Part shown: positions 43,879 through 52,620 of the stretch, in pieces
How the letters are laid out: the number at the start of each line of letters is the position of its first letter
How positions within the stretch are numbered: position 1 is the stretch's first letter
From: Bacteroidota bacterium
Lineage (GTDB): Bacteria > Bacteroidota > Bacteroidia > Palsa-965
Assembly: GCA_003153435.1 (NCBI GenBank)
Contig: PLYR01000034.1
Span: 34,144-86,763, forward strand
Direction of reading: 5' to 3'
Length of the DNA stretch: 52,620 nucleotides
Translations under genes and position numbers: made by a program
The notes under the pieces: generated by a model
Database searches by the model: none
Told to the model about the DNA's origin: nothing
The model's input: the letters and a program-made list of their open reading frames with translations, nothing else

Positions 43879-44970
43879 TTATTTCGAAATGGTGACCTGA
43901 ACGGTCAGAAAAGAATAATTTTTGTCCAGGGGATTTATCTCGTAGGCTATTTCACTATCGCTTTTGATTCGCATGTCAACAAAGCCGACACCGGCTGATG
44001 AGCCTGAATGTAAAGCCTTCATATGGCGCTCTTGAAGCATGGGTTTGTTCAGGCGATTAATGGAAATCAGATGTTCCGTGAGTGCCGCGGTCTTTGAATT
44101 CTCAATCAAATTTCCAGCAGTCAGCACATAAGAATCATTTCTTTCACCGATCAGAAACATTCCTGTTTTCCCTTCTTTATCTGTAACCGGATCATCGGCA
44201 TGTTGATACACATTCTGCAGCAGTTCAACAACGACATTGAAAATTTTATACCTCAGCAAGTGGTCCCTTTCATCCTGTATGCTCGCCTCTGTCATTGAGA
44301 GTATGCCCTTTACTATTTCCTGAGTAAAATCTCCACTGTAAATAAGGTTAAGATTATTGTCAATCATGAGCTGATGCATCTGCTTGGAAGCATCCAGTTT
44401 GTGATCAGAAAGATCTTGTTCAGGTCCCTCTGTTGAGATTTTAAGCTGAAAATAGAAATAGGAGATTGCATCGTTAATGTCAGAGAAATCAAACGCCAGC
44501 TTATTACCCGATTTCCGTGCCATCTCAACCAAGCCAAGCCCTGCGCCTCCTTTTTCAGAAAAGGTTCCCTGGGTCAGTATTTCGTTGGAATAGGTTTTTA
44601 AAGCATCCTTATCCAGACTGTTTACATGCTCAAGTTTTTCCCGGAGGGATTTTATTTCTTTTTTATCAATCGAATTCGCTGAAGTAAGATAATACTGTTG
44701 TTTGAGCGATTGGATGATAAAAAAGCTGGAAGAGTTTAATTTATTTGTGGGTGCAATTTCACTATGTCTGGCAACATTCTGAAGGGATTCAACCATTACA
44801 AAATAAAGCTTCTTCTTGACCTTTGTCGATTCAGCGTGTGAATCCACAGCAGATTCAGCAAAAGAAAGGATGCGGTCAGTCAGCGCCTGGGAAAGGTCGC
44901 CGTTATAAACATAACTGAAATCTGACTGCTTTAGCAGGCAGTGCAAATCGTATACGAAGCTTAGATTCAC
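43879..44970 (-). CDS. Tandem SiaB-family (DUF6272) histidine-kinase-like ATPase protein
   Basis: The 363-residue protein holds two copies of one domain. Copy 1 (about 17-179) has the ATP-binding N-box ESLQNVARHSE (E61, N65) and G-box GGAGLGLVEMARKSG (141-155). Copy 2 (about 206-363) has ELLQNVYQHAD (E249, N253) and a changed G-box SSAGVGFVDMRIKSD (323-337). Both start with a Y(N/S)GD element and contain a T(S/A)(A/G)N motif in the middle. SiaB-type proteins act as kinases in partner-switching signalling with SiaA (phosphatase) and SiaC, usually as single domains. No SiaA or SiaC gene is nearby. The start is GTG at 44970, just after a TAnnTTTG promoter. Confidence 0.8.
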   Translation of the reverse strand: MNLSFVYDLHCLLKQSDFSYVYNGDLSQALTDRILSFAESAVDSHAESTKVKKKLYFVMVESLQNVARHSEIAPTNKLNSSSFFIIQSLKQQYYLTSANSIDKKEIKSLREKLEHVNSLDKDALKTYSNEILTQGTFSEKGGAGLGLVEMARKSGNKLAFDFSDINDAISYFYFQLKISTEGPEQDLSDHKLDASKQMHQLMIDNNLNLIYSGDFTQEIVKGILSMTEASIQDERDHLLRYKIFNVVVELLQNVYQHADDPVTDKEGKTGMFLIGERNDSYVLTAGNLIENSKTAALTEHLISINRLNKPMLQERHMKALHSGSSAGVGFVDMRIKSDSEIAYEINPLDKNYSFLTVQVTISK

Positions 44971-44989
44971 AAGTCGGATTATGGTTATC

Positions 44990-44997
44990 CAAAAATA
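44990..44997 (-). promoter_or_regulatory. Promoter -7 element (TATTTTTG) for the tandem SiaB-like gene
   Basis: On the minus strand TATTTTTG matches TAnnTTTG. It ends 19 bases before the GTG start at 44970. No clear -33 TTTG is seen at the usual distance. Confidence 0.5.
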
Positions 44998-45037
44998 GAA
45001 TAATTTCGGGAAGAAGAAAATTTTAGGGAATATTACC

Positions 45038-46966
45038 TCAGGCGGTAATTTTTTTGCTTTCTCGCAACAATTCCAGGACAGCAGTAGCTATGGCAGGGGC
45101 ATCAAATCCACATTCCTGATAAAGTTCTTTCTGCTCCCCATGCTCTATAACGGCATCTGGAATCCCAAGTCTTCTCACCTGAGCAGAATAATCGTGATCA
45201 GCCATGAATTCAAGTACTGCACTGCCCATGCCACCCATGATACATCCATCTTCAATGGTAATAACCTTGCGGTATCTGGAGAAGACTTCATGAAGTAACG
45301 TTTCATCGAGAGGTTTGACAAAACGCATATCATACAGAGCTGCACTGATGCCTTGTTTTTCGAGGTCTTTGCAGGCCTGAAGGGCAATATTACCGATATG
45401 GCCGATGCTTAGAATAGCCACATCATTCCCTTCTCTTATTTTTCTTCCTTTTCCGATCGATATTTCTGTAAATGGACGCTTCCAGTCGGGCATTACACCA
45501 TTCCCTCTTGGATATCGTATTGAAAATGGGAAGTTATTTTTCTCAAGCTGCGCCGTATACATCAGATTTCGGAGTTCCTCTTCATTCATGGGAGCGGAGA
45601 CGACCATATTGGGAATACACCTGAAAAAGGCCAGGTCGTAGGCTCCATGATGGGTGGGTCCATCCGCTCCAGCTAAGCCTCCACGGTCCAGGCAGAATAC
45701 AACATGCAGGTTCTGCAAGGCCACATCGTGAATAACCTGGTCATATGCCCTTTGCATGAAGGATGAATAAATATTGCAAAAAGGAATTAAACCCTGGGTA
45801 GCCAATCCGGCAGAGAATGTAACGGCATGTTGTTCGGCTATGCCCACGTCGAAAGCACGGTCAGGCATAGCCTTCATCATGATATTCAGGGAACATCCGG
45901 AAGGCATGGCAGGAGTAATTCCCATTATTTTAGGATTGAGTTCTGCGAGCTCAACAATCGTATTTCCGAAAACATCCTGATACTTTGGAGGCTGAGGTTC
46001 TTTCGGAACCACTTTGATGATTTCCCCTGTTTCCTTGTTAAATAACCCGGGGCTGTGCCAAAGGGTCTGATTGCCTTCTTCAGAGTATTTATATCCTTTA
46101 CCTTTTTGAGTGAGGGTATGAAGAATCTTTGGCCCGGGAATATTTTTCATGTCTTCCAGGATCTTCTTCATTCTGATCACATCATGTCCATCTACCGGTC
46201 CAAAATAACGGAATTTAAAAGATTCAAACAGGTTGCTTTGTTTAAGCAGTGTGGTTTTTATCCCATTTTCAATTTTGGAAACAATCTCCTGTGCATTCGG
46301 GCCGAACTTGGAAATTTTGCCAAGCAGGTTCCATATATCGTCCTTGAAGCGGTTATAGGTCTGAGAAGTAGTAATATCAGTAAGGTATTCTTTGAGGGCA
46401 CCCACATTGGGGTCTATACTCATGCAGTTATCATTCAGAACAACAAGCAGATTGGAATTGGCGATCCCGGCATGGTTGAGTGCTTCAAAAGCCATACCTG
46501 CAGTCATCGCCCCGTCACCGATGACGGCAATTACATTCCGGTCTTTCTCCCCCTTGTATTTGGAACCTACTGACATGCCTAATGCGGTAGAGATAGAGGT
46601 AGAGGAATGTCCTACCCCCATAGCATCATACTCACTTTCTTTCCTTTTAGGGAAACCGCTGATGCCTTTATAAAGCCTGTTCGTTTGAAAACGGGAGCGG
46701 CGTCCGGTCAGAATCTTGTGCCCGTAAGCCTGATGGCCTACGTCCCAGACAAGCTGATCATAAGGGGTATTGAAAACATAGTGAAGTGCTACCGTTAATT
46801 CCACTACACCAAGGCTGGCACCGAAGTGTCCTCCTTTTTTGGAAACGACATCCACGATATATTGCCTGAGTTCTTTACAAACCTGAGGAAGTTCATCTTC
46901 CTTCAGTTTGCGAAGGTCTGATGGGAATTCAATCTTAGAAAGCAGCTCTCCTGCCTGAAAATCCAT
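45038..46966 (-). CDS. dxs: 1-deoxy-D-xylulose-5-phosphate synthase
   Basis: Dxs condenses pyruvate and glyceraldehyde 3-phosphate, the first step of the MEP isoprenoid route, and supplies the DXP used for pyridoxal phosphate and thiamine. The protein of about 642 residues has the N-terminal His motif WDVGHQAYGHKILTGR. The thiamine-diphosphate motif runs from GDGAMTAGMAFEALNHAG to NDNCMSI, and the transketolase-like pyrimidine domain contains DVGIAEQHAVTFSAG. I chose the ATG at 46966 rather than the start at 46987 because the promoter element at 46985-46992 overlaps the latter. Confidence 0.96.
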   Translation of the reverse strand: MDFQAGELLSKIEFPSDLRKLKEDELPQVCKELRQYIVDVVSKKGGHFGASLGVVELTVALHYVFNTPYDQLVWDVGHQAYGHKILTGRRSRFQTNRLYKGISGFPKRKESEYDAMGVGHSSTSISTALGMSVGSKYKGEKDRNVIAVIGDGAMTAGMAFEALNHAGIANSNLLVVLNDNCMSIDPNVGALKEYLTDITTSQTYNRFKDDIWNLLGKISKFGPNAQEIVSKIENGIKTTLLKQSNLFESFKFRYFGPVDGHDVIRMKKILEDMKNIPGPKILHTLTQKGKGYKYSEEGNQTLWHSPGLFNKETGEIIKVVPKEPQPPKYQDVFGNTIVELAELNPKIMGITPAMPSGCSLNIMMKAMPDRAFDVGIAEQHAVTFSAGLATQGLIPFCNIYSSFMQRAYDQVIHDVALQNLHVVFCLDRGGLAGADGPTHHGAYDLAFFRCIPNMVVSAPMNEEELRNLMYTAQLEKNNFPFSIRYPRGNGVMPDWKRPFTEISIGKGRKIREGNDVAILSIGHIGNIALQACKDLEKQGISAALYDMRFVKPLDETLLHEVFSRYRKVITIEDGCIMGGMGSAVLEFMADHDYSAQVRRLGIPDAVIEHGEQKELYQECGFDAPAIATAVLELLRESKKITA

Positions 46967-46984
46967 TTTGGGGGTATATTCCGG

Positions 46985-46992
46985 CAAAGGTA
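46985..46992 (-). promoter_or_regulatory. Promoter -7 element (TACCTTTG) for dxs
   Basis: On the minus strand TACCTTTG matches TAnnTTTG exactly and is identical to the element at the rpmF block. Transcription would begin near 46980, 14 bases before the ATG at 46966. The -33 region is not clear. Confidence 0.6.
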
Positions 46993-46998
46993 AGGAAA

Positions 46999-47181
46999 TT
47001 ATCCCTTTTTTGACTTATCCGGCAGCAGAAAGAGGATAAATATGGTGATTACAGGAAGAAAAAATCCGATAATGAACCAAATTTTAAAGGGTCTTCCCAT
47101 CTGCCTTGCAAGATTCCCTGCAATGGTCGGGAAAATGGTCAGGGCGGATACCAGCATGGAGGTCAAAAAGAGTATACCCAT
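46999..47181 (-). CDS. Small two-helix membrane protein, unknown function
   Basis: The 60-residue protein has two hydrophobic helices (about 3-20 and 34-53) joined by a short basic loop (NLARQMGRPFK) and ends in a Lys-rich tail. I do not recognise a family. It starts 15 bases after the RND pump gene on the same strand and ends just before the dxs promoter, so it is probably the last gene of the efflux operon. It could be a small partner of the pump, as AcrZ is for AcrB, but its sequence gives no direct support for that. Confidence 0.6.
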   Translation of the reverse strand: MGILFLTSMLVSALTIFPTIAGNLARQMGRPFKIWFIIGFFLPVITIFILFLLPDKSKKG

Positions 47182-47196
47182 GTTACAATAATCAGA

Positions 47197-50100
47197 TCAT
47201 GCCTTTAGCTGATAAACGTCCCGCTTTACGAAGATTCTGCAAATCAGAATGAAAAAAGGAACATACATCAAAGCAGGGGAAAGTTTCAGATGAGAGAGAA
47301 TTTTCTCAGAACGGACCTTCTGATTCTCTGACATAATATACATTACCGGAACCAGGATTAGGGTAAGGAACGTAGCAAAACTTAATCCGAAAATCATGGT
47401 CCACGAAAGCGGCCCCCAGAAAGCTACGCTGTCGCCTCCAAAATAGAGATGAGGATTGAGTTCCGTAAACAGGGTGGTGAAATCAATATTCAGGCCTACC
47501 GCGAGAGGAATAAGACCAAGAATTGTAGCGGAGGCTGTGAGGATAACGGGGGTCATCCTTGTTTTCCCTGCTTCTACAATAGCATCATAGGCTGTCATAC
47601 CCTGGGCCCTCATAAGATCCGCAAACTCAACAAGTAGGATTCCATTCCGGACCACTATCCCGGCAAGCGCAATAATACCGACACCGGTCATTACGATAGA
47701 CATATCCATCTTGAAAATAGCGACACCGAGCAGCACTCCGATGATACTGAAAAATATTTCAGTAAAGATGATGAGTGGTTTGGAGATAGAATTAAACTGG
47801 ATAACCAGGATCAGGAATATCAGTCCCATTGATGCAAGCATTGCATTTCCAAGAAAGGAACCGGTTTCCTTCTGATCTTCCTGAGCTCCCGTCATGGTGA
47901 TGGTGACATCATCGGTTTTATGATACCCGACAATCGCATTCTGGACCTTGGCTACAACTTCGTTTGCATTGAATTTGTTTTCATCGACGTTAGACGATAG
48001 GGAGATAATCCGCTTCTGATTTTTACGTTTGATGGCTCCATAGGTATTTTCATAACGGATGTCAGCAAAAGTAGCCAGAGGAACCTGACGGATCTGTCCG
48101 TTCATAGCCATATCCCGGTAAGTGATTTTCAGGTTACGCAGGGCATCCACATTGTTCCGTTGATCTTCCTTATACCTAACCTGGATAGGATATTCATCTT
48201 TCAGGTCTCTGAATTTCGCATATTGATCCTGCCCGAAAACACCGTTCCTAATTTCTGAGCCTATCTGACCTGCAGAAATACCTTCTCTGTTCGCTCGTTC
48301 CCTGTCAACATCAAAAACAATTTCAGGTTTGTTGTTCAGAAAATCTGATTTCAACTCTTGAACTCCTTCGATATGAAGTGAATCGAGGTAATGTTTCAAC
48401 TGGGTAGAGGTTGCAATTAAAGATTCCAGGTTATCACCAGTTATTTCAATATTTACAGGTTTAGGAACCGGCGGACCGGCTTGCTCATGAGCTACTGTAA
48501 TTTGAGCTCCGGCAACCCCTTTCACTGCTTTTTCAATGGCTGCAAAGAGATCAGCGGTGGATTTACCGTGTCTTTCTCCAAAAGGAACGAAAGACACCGC
48601 AATCCGTCCTTTGTTCGGATAGGTGCCCTGATCTTCATCCTGAGGATCTGTCACGGCAACGGTAACGTTTGTAATTACGGAGGAAACAATAGGATTGGTT
48701 TTCCCCTTTGCATTATCGATGCCAAGTACCGTATTGACCTTCGCTTCAACGGTTTTCATTACTTCATTGGTGTAGGCTTGGTCAGTACCCACAGGAAGAC
48801 TCACATAGATATAGGTAAAATTAGGATCGGCAGAGGGGAAGAAAACCACCTTTGGGCCTCTGATAGCAAAGAATACCAGGGAAAAAATAAAGAGTCCGAC
48901 TGTTCCGAGAAGTATCCTCCCGGGATGCCGGAGACATTTAACTAAAAGGTTCTCGTATCCCCGGACGACAGAGGGCCATACTTTCGTTTGGAATTTCCGG
49001 ATCCAGGAGAGGAGGACAAAATGATTCAGAAGATTCAGGAGGAGGAGGAGGATCAGGAAGTTTCCAAACCCGTTGTTCCCGGCTGCATAAAAGATAAGGG
49101 CCAGTGCTCCAAATACAATCGTCGAAATGATGGTTCCCTTTGTAAATGTCGGTCTTGTGCCATCAGCAGTTTCCTTGTGAGGTTTCATAAAACCGACTGC
49201 AAATACAGGGCTGATAATATAAGCTACAAAAAGTGAAGCCATCAGCGTTATGATGAGGGTGATCGGGAGGAAGAACATGAATTCTCCGATCACACCTTTC
49301 CAGAAGGCCAGAGGAATAAAGGGTGCAAGGGTTGTGAGAGTTCCTGCAAGAACAGGAAGAAATACTTCCCCTGCTGCGGTCTTGGCTGCGTCTTTTATTT
49401 TCCGTTTTCCGTTTCCGAAAATTCGGTGTGTGTTTTCAATAACCACGATAGCATCATCCACCACAATTCCCAGGGCAAGGAGGAAGGAGAAGAGGACAAT
49501 CATATTCATCGTAAAGCCAATTGTTGGCATGATGAGGAAGGCAATAAACATACTTAGCGGCACCGACATGGCCACAAAAATGGCATTGGTGGCCCCCATG
49601 AAGAACATCAAAATAATTGTTACCAGTATAAAACCAATGATAATGGTATTGATGAGGTCATGAAGCGTAAGCCGCGTTTGAAAACTCTGGTCGCCGGTAG
49701 TTACAATATTCAAATCTTTAGGCAGCACCTTGCGCATACTCGTAAGGATGTCCTGAATTTTGTCTGTTGCTTCGATGAGGTTAGCGCCGGAGCGCTTGAC
49801 AATGCTTAGGGTAATAACATTTTTACCCCCGAGGCGGGCATAACTCTGCTGCTCCGCATAGGTATCCTTGACTTCAGCAATATCTTTGAGGTATATTGGA
49901 GCACCATTAGGGGATTTAACAATCATGTTGCGGATTTCATCCACATCCTTAAACTCTTTCTTTACGTTGATCGTCCTCCTTAAGCCTTCCATCCTAACAT
50001 CTCCGCCGGAGATAGTCAGGTTTTCGTTTCCAACAGCCATCTTGATATCATACATGGAGATCTGCGCAGCCTGCATCTTGAACATATCGACATTGATCTG

Positions 50101-50670
50101 AATCTCCCTGTCGAGAGCCCCTATGATATCGGCACGGGTCACCTCCTTCATGGATTCAATCCGGTCCTTGATCTGGTCGGCGTAGTTTTTGAGTTTGTTC
50201 AGGTCAAAGTCGCCAGAGAGATTGACATAGAGTATCGGAATCTGGGAAAGGTCCACATCTTGTACACTGGGTTCCTGAGGGAGGTCTTTGGGGAGATCGG
50301 CCTTTGCTTTATCAATCTCATCCTTTACTTTTTGTTTGGCGAGATCAATTTTTACATCCGTATTAAACTCTACCGTAATAATGGAATAATTCTGATAAGA
50401 ATTGCTGGTAATCTTTTTAACTCCTTCAATCGATTTTACTTTCTTTTCAATCGGTTTGGTCACCAGGTTCTCCATATTGGCTGGAGAGGTGCCGGGGTAA
50501 ACAGTAGAAACAAAAATTTTCGGAATTTTTATTTCCGGAAAACTTTCTTTAGGAATGCTATTGTAGGCTGCAAGTCCGACGAGCGTAATAATGATGGTCA
50601 GCACAAAGATGCTGATCTTGTTATCAATGGCCCAGCTGCTGGGTTTAAATTCTTTTTCTATATCCTTCAT
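47197..50670 (-). CDS. RND-family efflux transporter (AcrB-like inner-membrane pump)
   Basis: The 1157-residue protein has the RND layout: a first membrane helix (about 17-35), a large periplasmic domain, a block of six helices (about 340-560), a second periplasmic domain and a final block of helices. The proton-relay motif of helix 4, GIVVDDAIVVIENTHR, contains the paired Asp, so it is proton-driven. Substrate cannot be assigned; the start NSIPKESFPEIKIPKIFVSTVYPG is typical of the broad HAE/CusA-like group in Bacteroidota. It is 21 bases downstream of the adaptor gene. Confidence 0.92.
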   Translation of the reverse strand: MKDIEKEFKPSSWAIDNKISIFVLTIIITLVGLAAYNSIPKESFPEIKIPKIFVSTVYPGTSPANMENLVTKPIEKKVKSIEGVKKITSNSYQNYSIITVEFNTDVKIDLAKQKVKDEIDKAKADLPKDLPQEPSVQDVDLSQIPILYVNLSGDFDLNKLKNYADQIKDRIESMKEVTRADIIGALDREIQINVDMFKMQAAQISMYDIKMAVGNENLTISGGDVRMEGLRRTINVKKEFKDVDEIRNMIVKSPNGAPIYLKDIAEVKDTYAEQQSYARLGGKNVITLSIVKRSGANLIEATDKIQDILTSMRKVLPKDLNIVTTGDQSFQTRLTLHDLINTIIIGFILVTIILMFFMGATNAIFVAMSVPLSMFIAFLIMPTIGFTMNMIVLFSFLLALGIVVDDAIVVIENTHRIFGNGKRKIKDAAKTAAGEVFLPVLAGTLTTLAPFIPLAFWKGVIGEFMFFLPITLIITLMASLFVAYIISPVFAVGFMKPHKETADGTRPTFTKGTIISTIVFGALALIFYAAGNNGFGNFLILLLLLNLLNHFVLLSWIRKFQTKVWPSVVRGYENLLVKCLRHPGRILLGTVGLFIFSLVFFAIRGPKVVFFPSADPNFTYIYVSLPVGTDQAYTNEVMKTVEAKVNTVLGIDNAKGKTNPIVSSVITNVTVAVTDPQDEDQGTYPNKGRIAVSFVPFGERHGKSTADLFAAIEKAVKGVAGAQITVAHEQAGPPVPKPVNIEITGDNLESLIATSTQLKHYLDSLHIEGVQELKSDFLNNKPEIVFDVDRERANREGISAGQIGSEIRNGVFGQDQYAKFRDLKDEYPIQVRYKEDQRNNVDALRNLKITYRDMAMNGQIRQVPLATFADIRYENTYGAIKRKNQKRIISLSSNVDENKFNANEVVAKVQNAIVGYHKTDDVTITMTGAQEDQKETGSFLGNAMLASMGLIFLILVIQFNSISKPLIIFTEIFFSIIGVLLGVAIFKMDMSIVMTGVGIIALAGIVVRNGILLVEFADLMRAQGMTAYDAIVEAGKTRMTPVILTASATILGLIPLAVGLNIDFTTLFTELNPHLYFGGDSVAFWGPLSWTMIFGLSFATFLTLILVPVMYIMSENQKVRSEKILSHLKLSPALMYVPFFILICRIFVKRDVYQLKA

Positions 50671-50691
50671 AAACCGGATTGTCAGAACAGA

Positions 50692-51795
50692 TTAAAATTT
50701 GATTTCTTCTCCTTCGTTTAGCTCCTGAAACCCTTTAAGGATCACTTTGTCGCCTTCCTTCAGGCCTTCTGTTATTTCTGCATTCCCGTTGTAGACATGG
50801 CCCGCTTTTACCTTTAACTTATGAGCCTTGTTGTTTTCTGCTACAATCACAAAATCCCCTTCTTCTGCATGTTGAATAATATTCACCGGAACAACGAGGG
50901 CTTTGGGATTCACATAATCTACAATTTTCAGAATTGCGATCATGTTCGGGTGATAGTCTTTTTTACGGTCCAGATTTACTTGGACTGTAAAGGTTCGGTT
51001 CAGAGGATTAATAACCTTAGCTGCGAAATCAATTTTGCCTTGAACGGAATCACCCATATCAGGGAATATGATGTCAACCCCATCGCCTTTTTTAATTTTT
51101 CCGGCAAATGCTTCCGATACTTCCCCTTTCACTTTCAGGTTGTCAAAATTAATGACGCGTATGCCGGGCATACCAGGCGCTGCCATCTGTCCAAGCCTTA
51201 GTGCCACTTCATCGACATTTCCGTTGATCGGAGAGATAATCCTTGAAAGGGCAAGCTGATCCTGCAAGGTAGCCATCTTTTTTTCCAGTCCTTCTTTCTG
51301 ATTTTTTGCGCTCAGGTATTGCACTTCAGTACCGATCTTCTGATCCCAGAGGTTTTTTTGTTTGTCATACATGGTCTTTGAAAGATCCAGTCCGGTCTGA
51401 AGTTCAGAGATACTTTGCAGGATAACCTTGTTATCTACTTCAGCGAGTATTTCGCCCTTGGTCACTTCATCGCCGACTTTCACATTGATCTTGGTCACAG
51501 CACCGCCCATCTGAGGGCTCAGTGAGATGTTTTCATCAGCATCGATTCGACCCTGGATTTCCACGTAGTTGCGGAAGAACTGCTGTTGAGCTGCAAGCAC
51601 TGAAACTTCAGGTATTTTTGCTTTGGCACTGGTATCCTTAGTGGCCGCCGCGGTTTCAATACCGGCAATTTTGGCGTTCAATTCGTCTCGTTGTTTTTTC
51701 AACTCGATGAGCTCTTTGTTTTTATCCGTTGCCGGGTGGCAGGAGGCAAGGAAGAGAACAGCAAGTGCAGGAACTGCGTATATAGCTTTTTTCAT
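50692..51795 (-). CDS. RND efflux periplasmic adaptor (membrane fusion lipoprotein)
   Basis: The protein of about 367 residues has a lipoprotein signal ending FLASC (Cys19) and a short coiled coil (ELIELKKQRDELNAKI). Next comes the biotinyl-lipoyl-like barrel with VTKINVKVGDEVTKGEILAEVD. A helical hairpin follows, then the second half of the lipoyl domain (ISPINGNVDEV), and beta-barrel domains lead to the C-terminus. It bridges the pump at 47197-50670 and the TolC-like channel encoded upstream. The ATG at 51795 is preferred over 51819 because it begins directly at the signal sequence. Confidence 0.93.
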   Translation of the reverse strand: MKKAIYAVPALAVLFLASCHPATDKNKELIELKKQRDELNAKIAGIETAAATKDTSAKAKIPEVSVLAAQQQFFRNYVEIQGRIDADENISLSPQMGGAVTKINVKVGDEVTKGEILAEVDNKVILQSISELQTGLDLSKTMYDKQKNLWDQKIGTEVQYLSAKNQKEGLEKKMATLQDQLALSRIISPINGNVDEVALRLGQMAAPGMPGIRVINFDNLKVKGEVSEAFAGKIKKGDGVDIIFPDMGDSVQGKIDFAAKVINPLNRTFTVQVNLDRKKDYHPNMIAILKIVDYVNPKALVVPVNIIQHAEEGDFVIVAENNKAHKLKVKAGHVYNGNAEITEGLKEGDKVILKGFQELNEGEEIKF

Positions 51796-51825
51796 AGTAG
51801 AGGGAAATAGACTTTTCATAAATCG

Positions 51826-52620
51826 TTATTTCAAAAGTGAACCGTTTGCCTTATCAAAATCAACTTTAGCATTGAGAGCATCATACAATGCGCTGTAATA
51901 ATTAGTCTGAGCTTCTTTAAGAGAAGACTCTGCATTTAGAACCTCCAAGTTGGACCCGACACCTTGTTCGTATTTCTTTTTGGATACATCATAGATCTCT
52001 GTGGCAAGATCAATGTTTTTTTTCTGGACCCCTAAAGTATTGGATGCATTTATAAGTTGTGTTTTGGCATTTGTAAATTCCAGGTCAAGCCCTTGTTGAA
52101 GCGCCTTAATATCATTATCTGTTTTCATGATATTCAGTTTATTTTGCTGAACCCTGGCGTGTTTTTGTCCTCCGTCAAAAATAGGAACGGTTAGCCGGAG
52201 TCCTACCAGGGAAGTGGCATACCAGGTGCCATTAGGGTCGGCAAAATCCACTTTTGTGCGGTATGCTGATTCCATTCCGCTTGCATAGGCTGCCAAGCTT
52301 GGAAAATAGCCATACTTGTTTTTCTTGAGTTCGAGGTAATTCATTTTCTGCTGTGTCTCAAGCAGGGAGAATTCTATTCTTTTGGAAGGATCGAACTTGT
52401 CATTTGCGGCAGCATCGGGAGAAAGCAGTGCATCGTTAAGCTTATCGGTAACACTCAGCTTCGTCTGCTGATCCATTCCCATCTGGTATTTTAGAAGATT
52501 ATAACTCAGGTCGGCAAAACGTTTGGTTTTATCGCGTTCAGTCATTAGGTTATTGTAGTTAACCGTAATCCGGTCAAGATCTATTTTCTCCACAAAGCCA
52601 TTATCATTTAAGGCTTTAGT
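51826..52620 (-). CDS. TolC-family outer-membrane efflux protein (3' part; start lies beyond the window)
   Basis: The frame runs open from the window edge to the TAA at 51826, about 264 residues. The sequence is the C-terminal half of a TolC-type protein: long amphipathic helices (RITVNYNNLMTERDKTKRFADL), a beta-barrel strand region around GLRLTVPIFDGGQKHARVQQ and a last helix pair with YEQGVGSNLEVLNAESSLKEAQTNYYSALYDAL. TolC proteins are usually about 450 residues, so some 180 residues are missing. It heads the efflux operon: channel, adaptor, pump. Confidence 0.92.
   Translation of the reverse strand, partial: TKALNDNGFVEKIDLDRITVNYNNLMTERDKTKRFADLSYNLLKYQMGMDQQTKLSVTDKLNDALLSPDAAANDKFDPSKRIEFSLLETQQKMNYLELKKNKYGYFPSLAAYASGMESAYRTKVDFADPNGTWYATSLVGLRLTVPIFDGGQKHARVQQNKLNIMKTDNDIKALQQGLDLEFTNAKTQLINASNTLGVQKKNIDLATEIYDVSKKKYEQGVGSNLEVLNAESSLKEAQTNYYSALYDALNAKVDFDKANGSLLK

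Noticed and set aside
43865-43905. Bidirectional terminator between accC and the SiaB-like gene
   Set aside because: CAGGT/ACCTG and a short palindrome are present, but they extend into coding sequence and lack T runs.

Overview
The window is about 43% GC and comes from the chromosome of a member of the Bacteroidota (class Bacteroidia, lineage not resolved). The evidence is a type IX secretion/gliding gene set (a PorW/SprE-like TPR lipoprotein, GldH, a protein with a gliding-type C-terminal sorting domain, and a PKD-repeat surface protein), the Bacteroidota habit of separating the ATP synthase beta/epsilon genes from the rest, futalosine-route menaquinone synthesis (MqnC), and promoters with the Bacteroidota -7 consensus TAnnTTTG. 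I saw no tRNA, rRNA, CRISPR array, insertion sequence or phage gene. Nearly all of it reads as core chromosome.

Layout: 1-2429 (-) 5' part of a giant PKD-repeat exported protein; 2701-3099 (-) small XRE regulator; 3316-4206 (+) exported polysaccharide deacetylase; 4223-4654 (-) single-domain response regulator; 4655-5203 long leader region with a promoter, a Thr/Ile-rich leader peptide and hairpins; 5204-9958 (+) thrA-thrB-thrC; 9955-11141 (-) pentapeptide-repeat protein and methyltransferase; 11151-20221 (-) a long co-directional block in transcription order porW, bactofilin, atpZ, small membrane protein, atpB, atpE, atpF, atpH, atpA, atpG; 20335-22677 (+) TraB/GumN-like protein, holB, second XRE regulator; 22865-28473 (+) ricT, gldH, PBP1A, scoA, scoB; 28492-31811 a divergent pair of polytopic membrane proteins; 31808-36395 (-) ribE, T9SS cargo protein, mqnC; 36488-39012 (+) leucyl aminopeptidase, pdxA; 39185-43864 (+) yceD-like gene, rpmF, plsX, fabH, accB, accC; 43879-44970 (-) tandem SiaB-like protein; 45038-46966 (-) dxs; 46999-52620 (-) tripartite RND efflux genes with a small membrane protein.

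How it fits together: the thr operon converts aspartate-derived intermediates to threonine and appears to be controlled by ribosome-mediated attenuation. The porW-bactofilin-atp block places a T9SS component, a cytoskeletal protein and proton-driven ATP synthase on one strand, possibly one transcript. The rpmF-plsX-fabH-accBC block links a ribosomal protein to fatty-acid initiation.

Most notable signals: (1) the thr leader at 4953-5169, with a peptide resembling enteric ThrL and a large structure over its start; (2) a terminator-quality hairpin between atpE and atpF; (3) a second one between rpmF and plsX; (4) one protein carrying two fused SiaB-type kinase domains; (5) two paralogous XRE regulators, one with an unexplained basic tail. 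I did not find a wholly unknown multi-gene system. The regulatory RNA elements are the best candidates for undescribed biology.
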